Below are positions 31,666 through 38,606 of a stretch of DNA of 64,000 nucleotides, piece after piece (position 1 is the stretch's first letter; each line of letters opens with the position of its first letter). Origin of the DNA: Garicola koreensis (GTDB lineage Bacteria > Actinomycetota > Actinomycetes > Actinomycetales > Micrococcaceae). Where the stretch lies: positions 1,074,165 to 1,138,164 of the forward strand of contig NZ_JACIBT010000001.1 of assembly GCF_014195445.1 (NCBI RefSeq), given 5' to 3'. Under the pieces are notes generated by a model. It was not told the origin of the DNA and did no database searches. It worked only from the letters and a program-made list of their open reading frames with translations. A program made the position numbers and the translations under genes.

Positions 31666-31687
31666 TTTAGTCATCCCTAATACTAGA
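31666..31687 (+). promoter_or_regulatory. Possible MntR operator at the mntA promoter
   Basis: TTTAGTCATCCCTAATACTAGA is a weak inverted repeat (TAGT...ACTA arms) that overlaps the -10 element TAGAGT (31684-31689), itself 6 bases before the GTG of mntA. Position fits a DtxR/MntR operator. The symmetry is modest. Confidence 0.3.
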
Positions 31688-31695
31688 GTGTAGGG

Positions 31696-32661
31696 GTGTC
31701 TAAAAGACCCACTCCGGCGAAAATCACTGCTCCTCTCGCCGCCGTATCGGCAGCCACCGCCCTGGTGCTCACTGCCTGTGTGCCGGCCGGCCCGGAGACT
31801 GCCGGCACCGACTCCGGCGAGGAGGCCGGACTGCCGGTGGTGCTGACCACGTTCACCGTATTGCAGGACATGGCCGCTGAGGTCGGCGGCGAGCACGTGG
31901 AGGTCAGATCCATCACCCCTGCCGGTGCGGAGGTCCACGGCTACGACCCCACTCCCTCAGCCGTTCGCGGCGCCGCGGAGGCCGATCTGGTCATTGCCAA
32001 CGGCCTGGGCCTGGAGGCATGGCTCCAGCAGTTCCTCCAGCACGCTGACGCCCCCACGGTCACCGCCACCGACGGCATCGACACGCTCGCGGTCACCTGG
32101 CTGCGCGACCACCCTGACCACGCCGGCACCGCAGCCGATATGCCGGTCAACCCCCATGCGTGGATGTCACCGGTGAATGCCGAGGTCTACATCGATAACA
32201 TCGAAGCGGCCCTGGCCGAGCAGTTCCCCCAGCACACCGAGCATTTCGCCCAGAACGCCGAGGCGTACCGGCAGCAGCTGCAGAGCCTGCACCGCACCAC
32301 GGAGGAACGCTTTGCGAACCTCGACGCCCCGGTCCGCCTGGTCACCTGTGAGGGCGCGTTCAGCTATCTGGCCCAGGAGTACGGCATCGATGAGCACTAC
32401 CTGTGGTCGCTGAACGCCCAGAACGAGGGCACCGCCGCCCAGACTGAGGCGCAGATCAACTACGTGGAGGCGCACAGCGTCCCGACGATCTTCTGCGAGT
32501 CCACCGTCAACGATTCGGCCCAGCAGCAGGTGGCCGCCGAAACCGGAGCCGAGCTCGGCCCACCGCTGTACGTGGATTCGCTCACCGACGACGGTGACGT
32601 GCCGACCTACCTGGACCTGCTGGAATATGACATCGATCGGATCCTCACCGGCTATGAATAG
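31696..32661 (+). CDS. mntA: Manganese-type ABC transporter substrate-binding lipoprotein
   Basis: Cluster A-I metal-binding lipoprotein, 321 aa. The signal peptide ends in lipobox LTAC (Cys28). Metal-site His residues occur in AEVHGYDPTPS and VNPHAWMSP. It lacks the His-rich loop of the ZnuA in this window, which fits Mn2+ (or Fe2+) rather than Zn2+. It is the first gene of a mntABC operon followed by an MntR-like regulator. GTG start with a -10 6 bases upstream. Confidence 0.85.
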   Translation: MSKRPTPAKITAPLAAVSAATALVLTACVPAGPETAGTDSGEEAGLPVVLTTFTVLQDMAAEVGGEHVEVRSITPAGAEVHGYDPTPSAVRGAAEADLVIANGLGLEAWLQQFLQHADAPTVTATDGIDTLAVTWLRDHPDHAGTAADMPVNPHAWMSPVNAEVYIDNIEAALAEQFPQHTEHFAQNAEAYRQQLQSLHRTTEERFANLDAPVRLVTCEGAFSYLAQEYGIDEHYLWSLNAQNEGTAAQTEAQINYVEAHSVPTIFCESTVNDSAQQQVAAETGAELGPPLYVDSLTDDGDVPTYLDLLEYDIDRILTGYE

Positions 32662-33394
32662 TTCCTCACCTGACCGGCCAGCTGTGGTGGTGCGCGGCCT
32701 CAGCGCAGGCTACCCCGGGGTCTCCGCCTTGGAGGGTGTGAACCTGCAGCTTGGGCGCGGCCGCATCACCGCCCTGGTCGGAGCCAACGGGTCCGGCAAG
32801 TCCACGCTCTTCGCCGCGATGCTGGGACTGCTGCCCCCACGCACCGGCAGCGTCCGGCTGTTCGGGCAGGCCCCGGCGAAGGCACGACGACGAAACGCAG
32901 TGAGCTTTGTGCCCCAGCACGAACAGATCGACACCACCTTTCCCATCACGGTGGAGCAGGTGGTGATGATGGGCCGCTACACCCATATGGGCTTCATCCG
33001 GCGAGCCCGCAGCGCCGACCGCGAGGCCGTGGCCGAGGCGCTGGCGCGCACCGGACTGAGCCAGTATCGCAGGCGCAGCATCGGAGAGCTCTCCGGAGGT
33101 CAGCGCAAGCGCACCTTCGTCGCCCGCGCGATCGCTCAGCAGGCGGAGCTGATGCTGTTGGACGAACCCTTCGCGGGGGTGGATCGCAGCAGCGAGCGCC
33201 TCATCACCGAGCTGCTGCACCAGTTGGCCGCCGCCGGCACCACCATGCTGATCTCCACCCACCATCTGGAGGGTGTTCACCAGCTGGCCGATGAGGTCAT
33301 CCTGCTGCACCGTCGGGTGCTGGCCGCCGGGGCTCCCGAGGATGTGCTCACCGATGAGCAGCTGGCCCGCGCGTTCGGAGCCTCGCTGTCATGA
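32654..33394 (+). CDS. mntB: Metal ABC transporter ATPase
   Basis: Nucleotide-binding subunit, 246 aa. Walker A GANGSGKST is at 43-51, followed by the Q-loop FVPQHEQID, LSGGQRKR and Walker B LMLLDEPFAGVD. ATG overlaps the mntA stop by 8 bases; upstream in-frame ATGs inside mntA are unlikely starts. It powers the permease encoded next. Confidence 0.92.
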   Translation: MNSSSPDRPAVVVRGLSAGYPGVSALEGVNLQLGRGRITALVGANGSGKSTLFAAMLGLLPPRTGSVRLFGQAPAKARRRNAVSFVPQHEQIDTTFPITVEQVVMMGRYTHMGFIRRARSADREAVAEALARTGLSQYRRRSIGELSGGQRKRTFVARAIAQQAELMLLDEPFAGVDRSSERLITELLHQLAAAGTTMLISTHHLEGVHQLADEVILLHRRVLAAGAPEDVLTDEQLARAFGASLS

Positions 33395-34257
33395 TCGAGT
33401 TTCTGCTCTCCCCCTTCGAGTACGCGTTCATGCAGAACGCGCTGGCCGTGGCGGTGATTTCATCGGCGGTCTGCGGCATGCTCTCCTCCTGGCTGGTGCT
33501 GATGGGCTGGTCGCTGATGGGAGAGGCGGTGGCCCACTCTGTGCTGCCCGGAGTGGTGCTGGCCTTCATCCTGGGGATCCCGCTGGGTGCCGGCGCCTTC
33601 GTCTTCGGCATGCTGGCAGTGGCCCTCATCGCCGGGCTGTCCAGAACCACCACGATGAAGCGTGACACCACCATCGGGGTGGTGTTCACCTCGCTCTTCG
33701 CGCTGGGGCTGGTGCTCATCTCCGCCACACCCAGTCAGACCCACCTGATGGATCTGCTCTTCGGCAATGTGCTGGGCACCTCGCGCGCTGATCTCTACCA
33801 GGTGGCCGCGCTTGCCGCAGTCACCGCACTGGTGCTGCTGCTCAAGCGCAGAGACTTCACCCTGCTCGCCTTCGACCGCACTTACGCCACGGCCATCGGG
33901 CTGCGCACCGGCGTGCTCACCGCAGTGCTGCTGATTCTGCTGGCGCTGACCACCGTGACTGCACTGCAGACCCTTGGGGTGATCCTGGTGGTGGCGATGC
34001 TGGTGATTCCCGGAGCCACCGGGTTCCTGCTGGCCCGCAGCTTCGCCACGATGCTGCTCATCTCCTCCAGTGTGGGCGCTGTGGCGGCGATCCTCGGCGT
34101 CTACGCCAGCTACTGGTGGGGTGTCTCCACCGGCGGGGCTATTGTGCTCTGCGCCTCCGGGCAGTTTGTGCTGGCTTATCTGTGCTCTCCGCGCCACGGG
34201 CTGGCTGCTGCGCTGCGGCGTCGTCGTGCTTCCTCCCATGCAACCGCCGTAGGATAG
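33391..34257 (+). CDS. mntC: Metal ABC transporter permease
   Basis: ABC-3 family membrane subunit, 288 aa with about eight to nine helices, similar in layout to ZnuB. ATG overlaps the mntB stop (ATGA). The regulator gene starts 4 bases after its stop but has its own -10 element inside the 3' end of this gene. Confidence 0.92.
   Translation: MIEFLLSPFEYAFMQNALAVAVISSAVCGMLSSWLVLMGWSLMGEAVAHSVLPGVVLAFILGIPLGAGAFVFGMLAVALIAGLSRTTTMKRDTTIGVVFTSLFALGLVLISATPSQTHLMDLLFGNVLGTSRADLYQVAALAAVTALVLLLKRRDFTLLAFDRTYATAIGLRTGVLTAVLLILLALTTVTALQTLGVILVVAMLVIPGATGFLLARSFATMLLISSSVGAVAAILGVYASYWWGVSTGGAIVLCASGQFVLAYLCSPRHGLAAALRRRRASSHATAVG
34250..34255 (+). promoter_or_regulatory. -10 element of mntR
   Basis: TAGGAT ends 6 bases before the mntR ATG and overlaps the last codons of mntC. 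It lets the regulator be made apart from the transporter operon. Confidence 0.5.
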
Positions 34258-34261
34258 GGCT

Positions 34262-34978
34262 ATGCCCAGAACATCGGCCCAGGGCCGTTCCACTCTGCCG
34301 CCCACCGGGGCGACTCCGCGTGCCACCACCTCGGTGGAGGACTACGCGAAGACGATCTACGGCCTGGCCGAGTGGGAGGGTGCGGATGTGACGGCCAGCT
34401 CCTTGGCCAAAACCCTGGGGGTTTCCAATCCCTCGGTATCGCTGATGACCCGAAAGATGGCCGAGCTGGGGCTGCTGGATCATCAGCCGTACGCGCCGCT
34501 GCGGCTCACGACGGCCGGGCGACGGCTGGCACTTGCCATGGTGCGCCGCCATCGGCTCATCGAGACCTGGTTGGTGCGCGAACTGGACTACAGCTGGGAT
34601 GAGGTCCACGATGAGGCGGAGCGGCTGGAGCATGCAGTCTCTGAGACGTTCGTCGAACGTCTGGACGCCAAGCTGGGCCATCCCACCACGGACCCGCATG
34701 GGGACCCGATTCCCGCGAAGGACCTCAGCCTGGACTACCCGGAGACCACCCTGCTGTGCCGGGCCCCCGAAGGCGCCCGGGTGCGAGTGGAGCAGGTGGA
34801 CGATTCGGTGCCGGAGGCGCTGCACGCTCTGGCGGATCAGCGCATCGAGATCGGGGCGAGCCTGAGGGTGCTCACCTCGCGCTCCGGTGATGTGGTGCTC
34901 CAGGGACCCTCCGGCAGCCCGGACTGCGACCTGTCGCACCAGATTGCCCACGCCGTGCGGGTCAGCGTCGCGGTTTAA
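34262..34978 (+). CDS. mntR: DtxR-family regulator of the manganese (MntR) type
   Basis: Metalloregulator of 238 aa with winged helix (about 24-85), dimerisation domain (86-145) and a C-terminal SH3-like domain. Aligned to DtxR, the iron-sensing Met10 is Asp27 here (SVEDYAKTIY) and Cys102 is Glu120 (VHDEAERLEHA), with His97, Glu123 and His124 kept. Asp/Glu at those two positions is the MntR signature for Mn2+. Glu11 of Bacillus MntR is Lys30. Location after mntABC suggests it represses that operon. Confidence 0.87.
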   Translation: MPRTSAQGRSTLPPTGATPRATTSVEDYAKTIYGLAEWEGADVTASSLAKTLGVSNPSVSLMTRKMAELGLLDHQPYAPLRLTTAGRRLALAMVRRHRLIETWLVRELDYSWDEVHDEAERLEHAVSETFVERLDAKLGHPTTDPHGDPIPAKDLSLDYPETTLLCRAPEGARVRVEQVDDSVPEALHALADQRIEIGASLRVLTSRSGDVVLQGPSGSPDCDLSHQIAHAVRVSVAV

Positions 34979-34992
34979 GCCGCTCTCAGGTC

Positions 34993-34998
34993 TATTCT
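34993..34998 (+). promoter_or_regulatory. -10 element of the crcB pair
   Basis: TATTCT, 7 bases before the GTG of the first crcB gene. The leaderless geometry leaves no room for a fluoride riboswitch. Confidence 0.5.
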
Positions 34999-35005
34999 GG
35001 TCCCC

Positions 35006-35503
35006 GTGTCCACATCCGATCACCGAACCGCCAAACCCTGGGCGCCCCACCGCGAGGACGGACTGTCCCTGGGTGCGCTGATCCTCGCCGTCGCCGTCGC
35101 CGGTGCCGTGGGTTCGGTGCTGCGGCTGAGCATCGGAGCTCCCTTCGAGGAGCACTACATGAAGTTTCCGTGGGCGACACTGATGATCAATCTGGGCGGC
35201 TCGGCGGCCCTGGGGCTGCTGACTGCGGTGGCTCACCGGTGGAGGGGCCTGCCCAGTTGGGGCGTGCCGGTGCTGGGCACTGGGCTGTTGGGCTCCTTCA
35301 CCACGTTCTCCGCCGTCATGCTGGCTGCGGTGGCATCGCAGCAGTCCAGCCTCTTCGGTGCGGTCGCCGGCGATGAGGTGATCCCCGCCGGCCTGTGGGA
35401 GATGCTGGCGTATCTGGGGATGGGAATGCTCTTCTGCACCGCGGCCGCGGCCGCCGGCATCACCGTGGGCCGGGCCCTCTTCGGAAACGGGGACGAACCA
35501 TGA
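35006..35503 (+). CDS. crcB: Fluoride channel CrcB/Fluc, subunit 1
   Basis: Small four-helix membrane protein, 165 aa, that lets toxic F- leave the cell. The Fluc signature regions are seen: LRLSIGAPFEEHY, PWATLMINLGGSAALGLL and GTGLLGSFTTFSAVMLA (the phenylalanine-box/sodium-site segment). The N-terminal tail is longer than usual. It overlaps the next crcB by 4 bases (ATGA), as expected for channels built from two different subunits. Confidence 0.92.
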   Translation: MSTSDHRTAKPWAPHREDGLSLGALILAVAVAGAVGSVLRLSIGAPFEEHYMKFPWATLMINLGGSAALGLLTAVAHRWRGLPSWGVPVLGTGLLGSFTTFSAVMLAAVASQQSSLFGAVAGDEVIPAGLWEMLAYLGMGMLFCTAAAAAGITVGRALFGNGDEP

Positions 35504-35877
35504 TCGTGGAACTGACGGTCCCAGTGGTGTTGGCCGCGGCCGCCGGCGGGGCCCTGGGTGCCGCCGCACGGTTCCTGCTGGAGTCCTACCTGCGCTCCGG
35601 GGTCCTGGTGGCCAATGTGCTCGGGTCGCTGCTGCTGGGCATCATGCTGGGCATCAGCGCCGTCAGCACCTCCTCCTGGGACGCCGCCGCCCTGGGTTTC
35701 CTCTCAGTCGGCTTCATCGGGGCACTGAGCACCTTCGCCACGGTCTCGCTGCACGCAGCGCAGCTGTGGACCACCCGGCACCGGGTCAAAGCGGCAGCGC
35801 TGTGGCTGGTGCACACCGGATGCGGCCTAGTCGCCGCAGGCGGCGGTGCCTGGCTGGGTTGGACGTTGGCCGGCTGA
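35500..35877 (+). CDS. crcB: Fluoride channel CrcB/Fluc, subunit 2
   Basis: Second Fluc subunit, 125 aa with four helices. Matching motifs are GALGAAARFLLESYLRSGVLVANVLGS split over helices 1-2, and FLSVGFIGALSTFATVSLHAA on helix 3. The ATG in overlap with the first crcB is preferred; an upstream in-frame start would read through the first gene. Pairs of crcB genes in tandem are usual in Gram-positive bacteria. Confidence 0.92.
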   Translation: MIVELTVPVVLAAAAGGALGAAARFLLESYLRSGVLVANVLGSLLLGIMLGISAVSTSSWDAAALGFLSVGFIGALSTFATVSLHAAQLWTTRHRVKAAALWLVHTGCGLVAAGGGAWLGWTLAG

Positions 35878-35882
35878 GTCGG

Positions 35883-35899
35883 CCGGGAACATTTCCCGG
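35883..35899 (+). terminator. Short hairpin after crcB pair, weak terminator
   Basis: CCGGGAA-CAT-TTCCCGG is a perfect 7-bp stem with a 3-base loop, 6 bases after the crcB stop. It lacks a good T run, so it may be an attenuator or RNA-stabilising hairpin. Confidence 0.4.
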
Positions 35900-35915
35900 T
35901 TGGTCGTCGTTGAGA

Positions 35916-35921
35916 TATACT
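35916..35921 (+). promoter_or_regulatory. -10 element of ssrA
   Basis: TATACT, about 44 bases before the mature tmRNA 5' end, so a short 5' leader would be trimmed by RNase P. Confidence 0.5.
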
Positions 35922-35964
35922 GACAGACCCACCAGTGGTGGGACCATGTTTGATAAACACATAC

Positions 35965-36340
35965 GGGGCCGATTTGGTTTCGACGATCTGAGTTGATCGT
36001 GGAGAAGCGAGCCGTGGATGCCAGGCGACCACGTTAAAACCGCTTGTGCACCCAATTAAGTGCCGAATCTAAGCGCACTGACTTCGCCCTCGCTGCCTGA
36101 TAACAGCGACCGCGAGTCTGTCAGCCTGAGTTTGCTGTCGACTCAGTGACTGGCATCAGCTAGATAGCCACTGGGGAGTTGTTCTCGTCGCAGGAAGAAC
36201 TCCCGACATTTTTTGCGACTGGGTCTGTCAGGTGCTGGTCTGCATGACACCTGAGACCGAGCAACACGTTGACGCAGACTGCGCTCGGAGAAGTCCACGA
36301 AAATCCAGATCGGACGCGGGTTCAATTCCCGCCGGCTCCA
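35965..36340 (+). ncRNA. ssrA: tmRNA (transfer-messenger RNA)
   Basis: The 5' end GGGGCCGATTTGGTTTCGAC pairs with the 3' tRNA-like end GGTTCAATTCCCGCCGGCTCCA to make the acceptor stem and T-arm. The internal tag frame at 36062-36100 reads AESKRTDFALAA followed by TGA, ending in the usual ALAA degradation signal. CCA is not fully encoded. With SmpB (next minus-strand gene at 37.1 kb) it rescues stalled ribosomes. Pseudoknot-forming sequence fills the middle. Confidence 0.96.
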
Positions 36341-36346
36341 CCGTTC

Positions 36347-36390
36347 AAAAGGCCGCTGATTAGGGGAAACCCCTAATCAGCGGCCTTTTT
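36347..36390 (+). terminator. Strong intrinsic terminator of ssrA
   Basis: AAAAGGCCGCTGATTAGGGG pairs with CCCCTAATCAGCGGCCTTTT around an AAA loop: about 20 bp of uninterrupted stem followed by five T. The strongest terminator in the window. Confidence 0.95.
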
Positions 36391-36532
36391 CGTGGCTGAA
36401 GCCCTCTGCTCTCTTGGCAGCCGCCCCGTGACAACAGCTCCGCCGCGATGAGTGAGACCGATCCGCTGACTACTCCTGCAGTATGAGGCCGAAGTCATCC
36501 CCGGAGCCGATGTGCACCTGGGCTGCTTTCCG

Positions 36533-36538
36533 TAGCGT
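36533..36538 (+). promoter_or_regulatory. -10 element of the 44-aa membrane peptide gene
   Basis: TAGCGT, 6 bases before the ATG at 36545. Confidence 0.4.
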
Positions 36539-36544
36539 GTAACT

Positions 36545-36679
36545 ATGGAGAGCGTGTGGAGTTTCGTGATCATCTTCGCGCAGGTGTCTGCGGTGGTGCT
36601 GGGCGTCTTCATCGTCACTGCGGTCATCGCAGCGGTCGTCACAGCAGTTCGCAAGCATCGGGGCCGCCCCACCGGCTGA
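36545..36679 (+). CDS. Small single-helix membrane protein (44 aa)
   Basis: Reads MESVWSFVIIFAQ, then a long hydrophobic helix (about residues 5-35), and ends in a basic RKHRGRPTG tail, so the C-terminus is probably cytoplasmic. Gene-like features are the -10 element with leaderless spacing and G/C-rich third positions. No known family recognised. It lies in the gap between the ssrA terminator and smpB. Confidence 0.5.
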   Translation: MESVWSFVIIFAQVSAVVLGVFIVTAVIAAVVTAVRKHRGRPTG

Positions 36680-36745
36680 TCGCCTCGGAGGTCCCCTTCA
36701 CCCCACATACAGGTTGTGTCAATGCCACCGGACGTTTCGCGCGGT

Positions 36746-36751
36746 TAGACT
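36746..36751 (+). promoter_or_regulatory. -10 element before the 24-codon leader ORF
   Basis: TAGACT, 5 bases before the ATG at 36757. Confidence 0.38.
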
Positions 36752-36756
36752 GACAG

Positions 36757-36831
36757 ATGAGTTGGCGGACAACTCTGGGGCATGGACGAAGCACATTGTC
36801 GATTCGACTACGAGTAGGTGAGCCGGAATGA
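36757..36831 (+). CDS. Putative leader ORF (24 aa) coupled to the next gene
   Basis: Starts 5 bases after a -10 element. Encodes 24 residues rich in Arg, Thr and Leu (MSWRTTLGHGRS...). Its TGA overlaps the ATG of the following frame (ATGA), the coupling used throughout this genome. It may only load ribosomes for the following gene. No family recognised. Confidence 0.33.
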   Translation: MSWRTTLGHGRSTLSIRLRVGEPE

Positions 36832-37118
36832 CCACCTCCCCGCACGAGGACAGCAGAGACCGCTACGGGCGTGACGAGACGGCACGGAACCCGAACATCG
36901 ATCCGGATCCGCAGCAGACCTAAGACCCAGATGTGGGCGCAGAGGGCCTGCAACCGGGGCAGACTCCACCGGAATCAAACTCAGCCACCGCCACTCCGCC
37001 GAATCCAGCGCCCACCCGCCCACCAAAGTCAAAGGTGGCCCTCACTGTGGCAGCGATTGTGGCGATCCTGCTGGTGGTCCTGATCTTCGTCGGCTATATT
37101 GCAGGCGTCATCGGCTGA
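36828..37118 (+). pseudogene. Small tail-anchored membrane protein gene interrupted by an in-frame TAA
   Basis: From ATG, 31 codons of hydrophilic sequence (MTTSPHEDSRDRYGRDETAR...DPDPQQT) end at TAA (36921-36923). The same frame then continues for 64 codons with DPDVGAEGLQPG, a Pro/Thr-rich linker and one transmembrane helix (VALTVAAIVAILLVVLIFVG) to TGA. Similar composition on both sides suggests one gene of about 96 codons broken by a point change. Readthrough, or restart at GTG 36933 (no ribosome site), are alternatives, as is a sequencing error. Confidence 0.5.
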
Positions 37119-37125
37119 GGGGCTG

Positions 37126-37629
37126 CTAGGCCGAGCGCACCTCGCGCATCCGCATTGCTCGCGCAGCCTCCCGGGCATCCTGCTTCTCCCGAAGCACATG
37201 CCGCTTATCGAATTCGCGCTTGCCCTTGGCGATGCCGATCTCGACCTTGGCTCGGCCGTCTTTGAAGTACAGGCTCAGCGGCACCACTGTCAGGCCGGGA
37301 TCTTCGATCTGGCGGGAGATCTTCACCAGTTCCTTGCGATTGAGCAGCAGCTTACGCTTCCTGCGGGTCGCATGGTTGGTCCACGTGCCGTTGAGGTACT
37401 CCGGGATGTGCACCCGTTCCAGCCACAGCTCCAGGTTGTCGTCGAACGCGGCGAAACCCTCTATCAGCGAAGCTTGCCCTTCGCGCAGCGACTTCACCTC
37501 GGTGCCGTTGAGCACCAGGCCGGCCTCATACTTATCCGAAATGGTGTAGTCGTGGCGGGCGCGCCGGTTCAGCGCAACCGTGTGATTGCGGGGGTCCTTC
37601 GGGGCACGCCCCTTTTTCTTCTTCGCCAC
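37126..37629 (-). CDS. smpB: SsrA-binding protein SmpB
   Basis: Binds tmRNA and carries it to stalled ribosomes. At 167 aa it has all family landmarks: [30 protein letters not shown], the beta-barrel [41 protein letters not shown] and a basic tail [17 protein letters not shown]. The GTG start has a full AAGGAGG site 8 bases upstream. It lies 0.8 kb from ssrA on the opposite strand and downstream of ftsEX. Confidence 0.96.
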   Translation of the reverse strand: MAKKKKGRAPKDPRNHTVALNRRARHDYTISDKYEAGLVLNGTEVKSLREGQASLIEGFAAFDDNLELWLERVHIPEYLNGTWTNHATRRKRKLLLNRKELVKISRQIEDPGLTVVPLSLYFKDGRAKVEIGIAKGKREFDKRHVLREKQDAREAARAMRMREVRSA

Positions 37630-37688
37630 AGATCACACCTCCTTGGACAGCGACGGGGTTTGGCCGTTGGTTCACAGCCGATGTCCTA

Positions 37689-38606
37689 TTATACGCGCAG
37701 GTACTTGCGGACTGTCACCCAGGATGACAATCCTGCCAGCAGCCCCGCCAACAGCACCAGCCCCGGCATCACGATCCATGAGTCCGCCCCGCCGATGAAG
37801 GCAATGCCCACCACCTGTTCCGAGAGCCACTGCCCGAGCAGGAACTCCGCGATGACCCAGGTCGCAGCGCAGGCCAGCAGCGACCCAAGAACAGCGGCCA
37901 CCACCCCTTCGACGATGAAGGGGACACGGATCATGGACTTCGAGGCCCCCACCATGCGCATGATCGACGTCTCCCGACGTCGACTGAACGCTGAGAGCCG
38001 GATCGTGGTGGAGACCAGCAGCACGGTGCAGAGAATCATAACTGCTGCGATGATCAGCACCACCACAGTGAGTCCGTTGAGGATGCCGAATATCTGGTCG
38101 AGGATCTCCTGCTGGTCCGCGACCGACTCCACCCCGGGGACTGCGGCGAAGAGCTCGGTGACGACCGGGTACTCTTCGGGGTCCTCCAGCAGCAGCCTGA
38201 ACGACTCCGGCATGTCATCGGCAGTCACGTTGGCCGCACGGACACTGTCTCCGCGGGACTCTTGGAAGTTCTCCAACGCCTCCTGCTGCGATTCGTGCCG
38301 CCAGGATTCGACGTACTGGCTGGCTGCGCCGTCGTCGAGCATCTCCTCGATGCTGCTGCGCTGACCGTCGGTCACCGGGCCGGTGGGGCATGCGGACTGC
38401 GCGGACTCATCGGTGCAGAGGAAGACCGAGACCTCCAACCGGTCGTAGAAGTCATCGGTCATCTGGTTGACCTGCATCTGCATCAGGGCTGCCGCACCGA
38501 CGAAGCCCAGCGAGATGAAGGTCACCAGCACCACGGATACCACCATGGCGGTGTTCTTGCGCAGCGAGCGAAGCGTCTCCCCCAGCTGATAGGCCAGGCC
38601 GCTCAT
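37689..38606 (-). CDS. ftsX: Cell division protein FtsX
   Basis: Membrane partner of FtsE, 305 aa. Helix 1 is at about 20-42, a large extracellular domain (about 45-180) contacts cell-wall hydrolases, and three C-terminal helices complete the permease-like fold. The extracellular part includes a Cys pair (VFLCTDESAQSACPTG) typical of actinobacterial FtsX. It starts inside the ftsE stop (ATGA), so the two are coupled. Confidence 0.94.
   Translation of the reverse strand: MSGLAYQLGETLRSLRKNTAMVVSVVLVTFISLGFVGAAALMQMQVNQMTDDFYDRLEVSVFLCTDESAQSACPTGPVTDGQRSSIEEMLDDGAASQYVESWRHESQQEALENFQESRGDSVRAANVTADDMPESFRLLLEDPEEYPVVTELFAAVPGVESVADQQEILDQIFGILNGLTVVVLIIAAVMILCTVLLVSTTIRLSAFSRRRETSIMRMVGASKSMIRVPFIVEGVVAAVLGSLLACAATWVIAEFLLGQWLSEQVVGIAFIGGADSWIVMPGLVLLAGLLAGLSSWVTVRKYLRV

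Noticed and set aside
34979..35005. Fluoride riboswitch before crcB
   Set aside because: The -10 element lies 7 bases before the GTG, leaving no leader for a riboswitch, and no crcB-motif sequence is seen.
36391..36544. Gap after the ssrA terminator
   Set aside because: No convincing gene or RNA structure other than the -10 element at 36533-36538.
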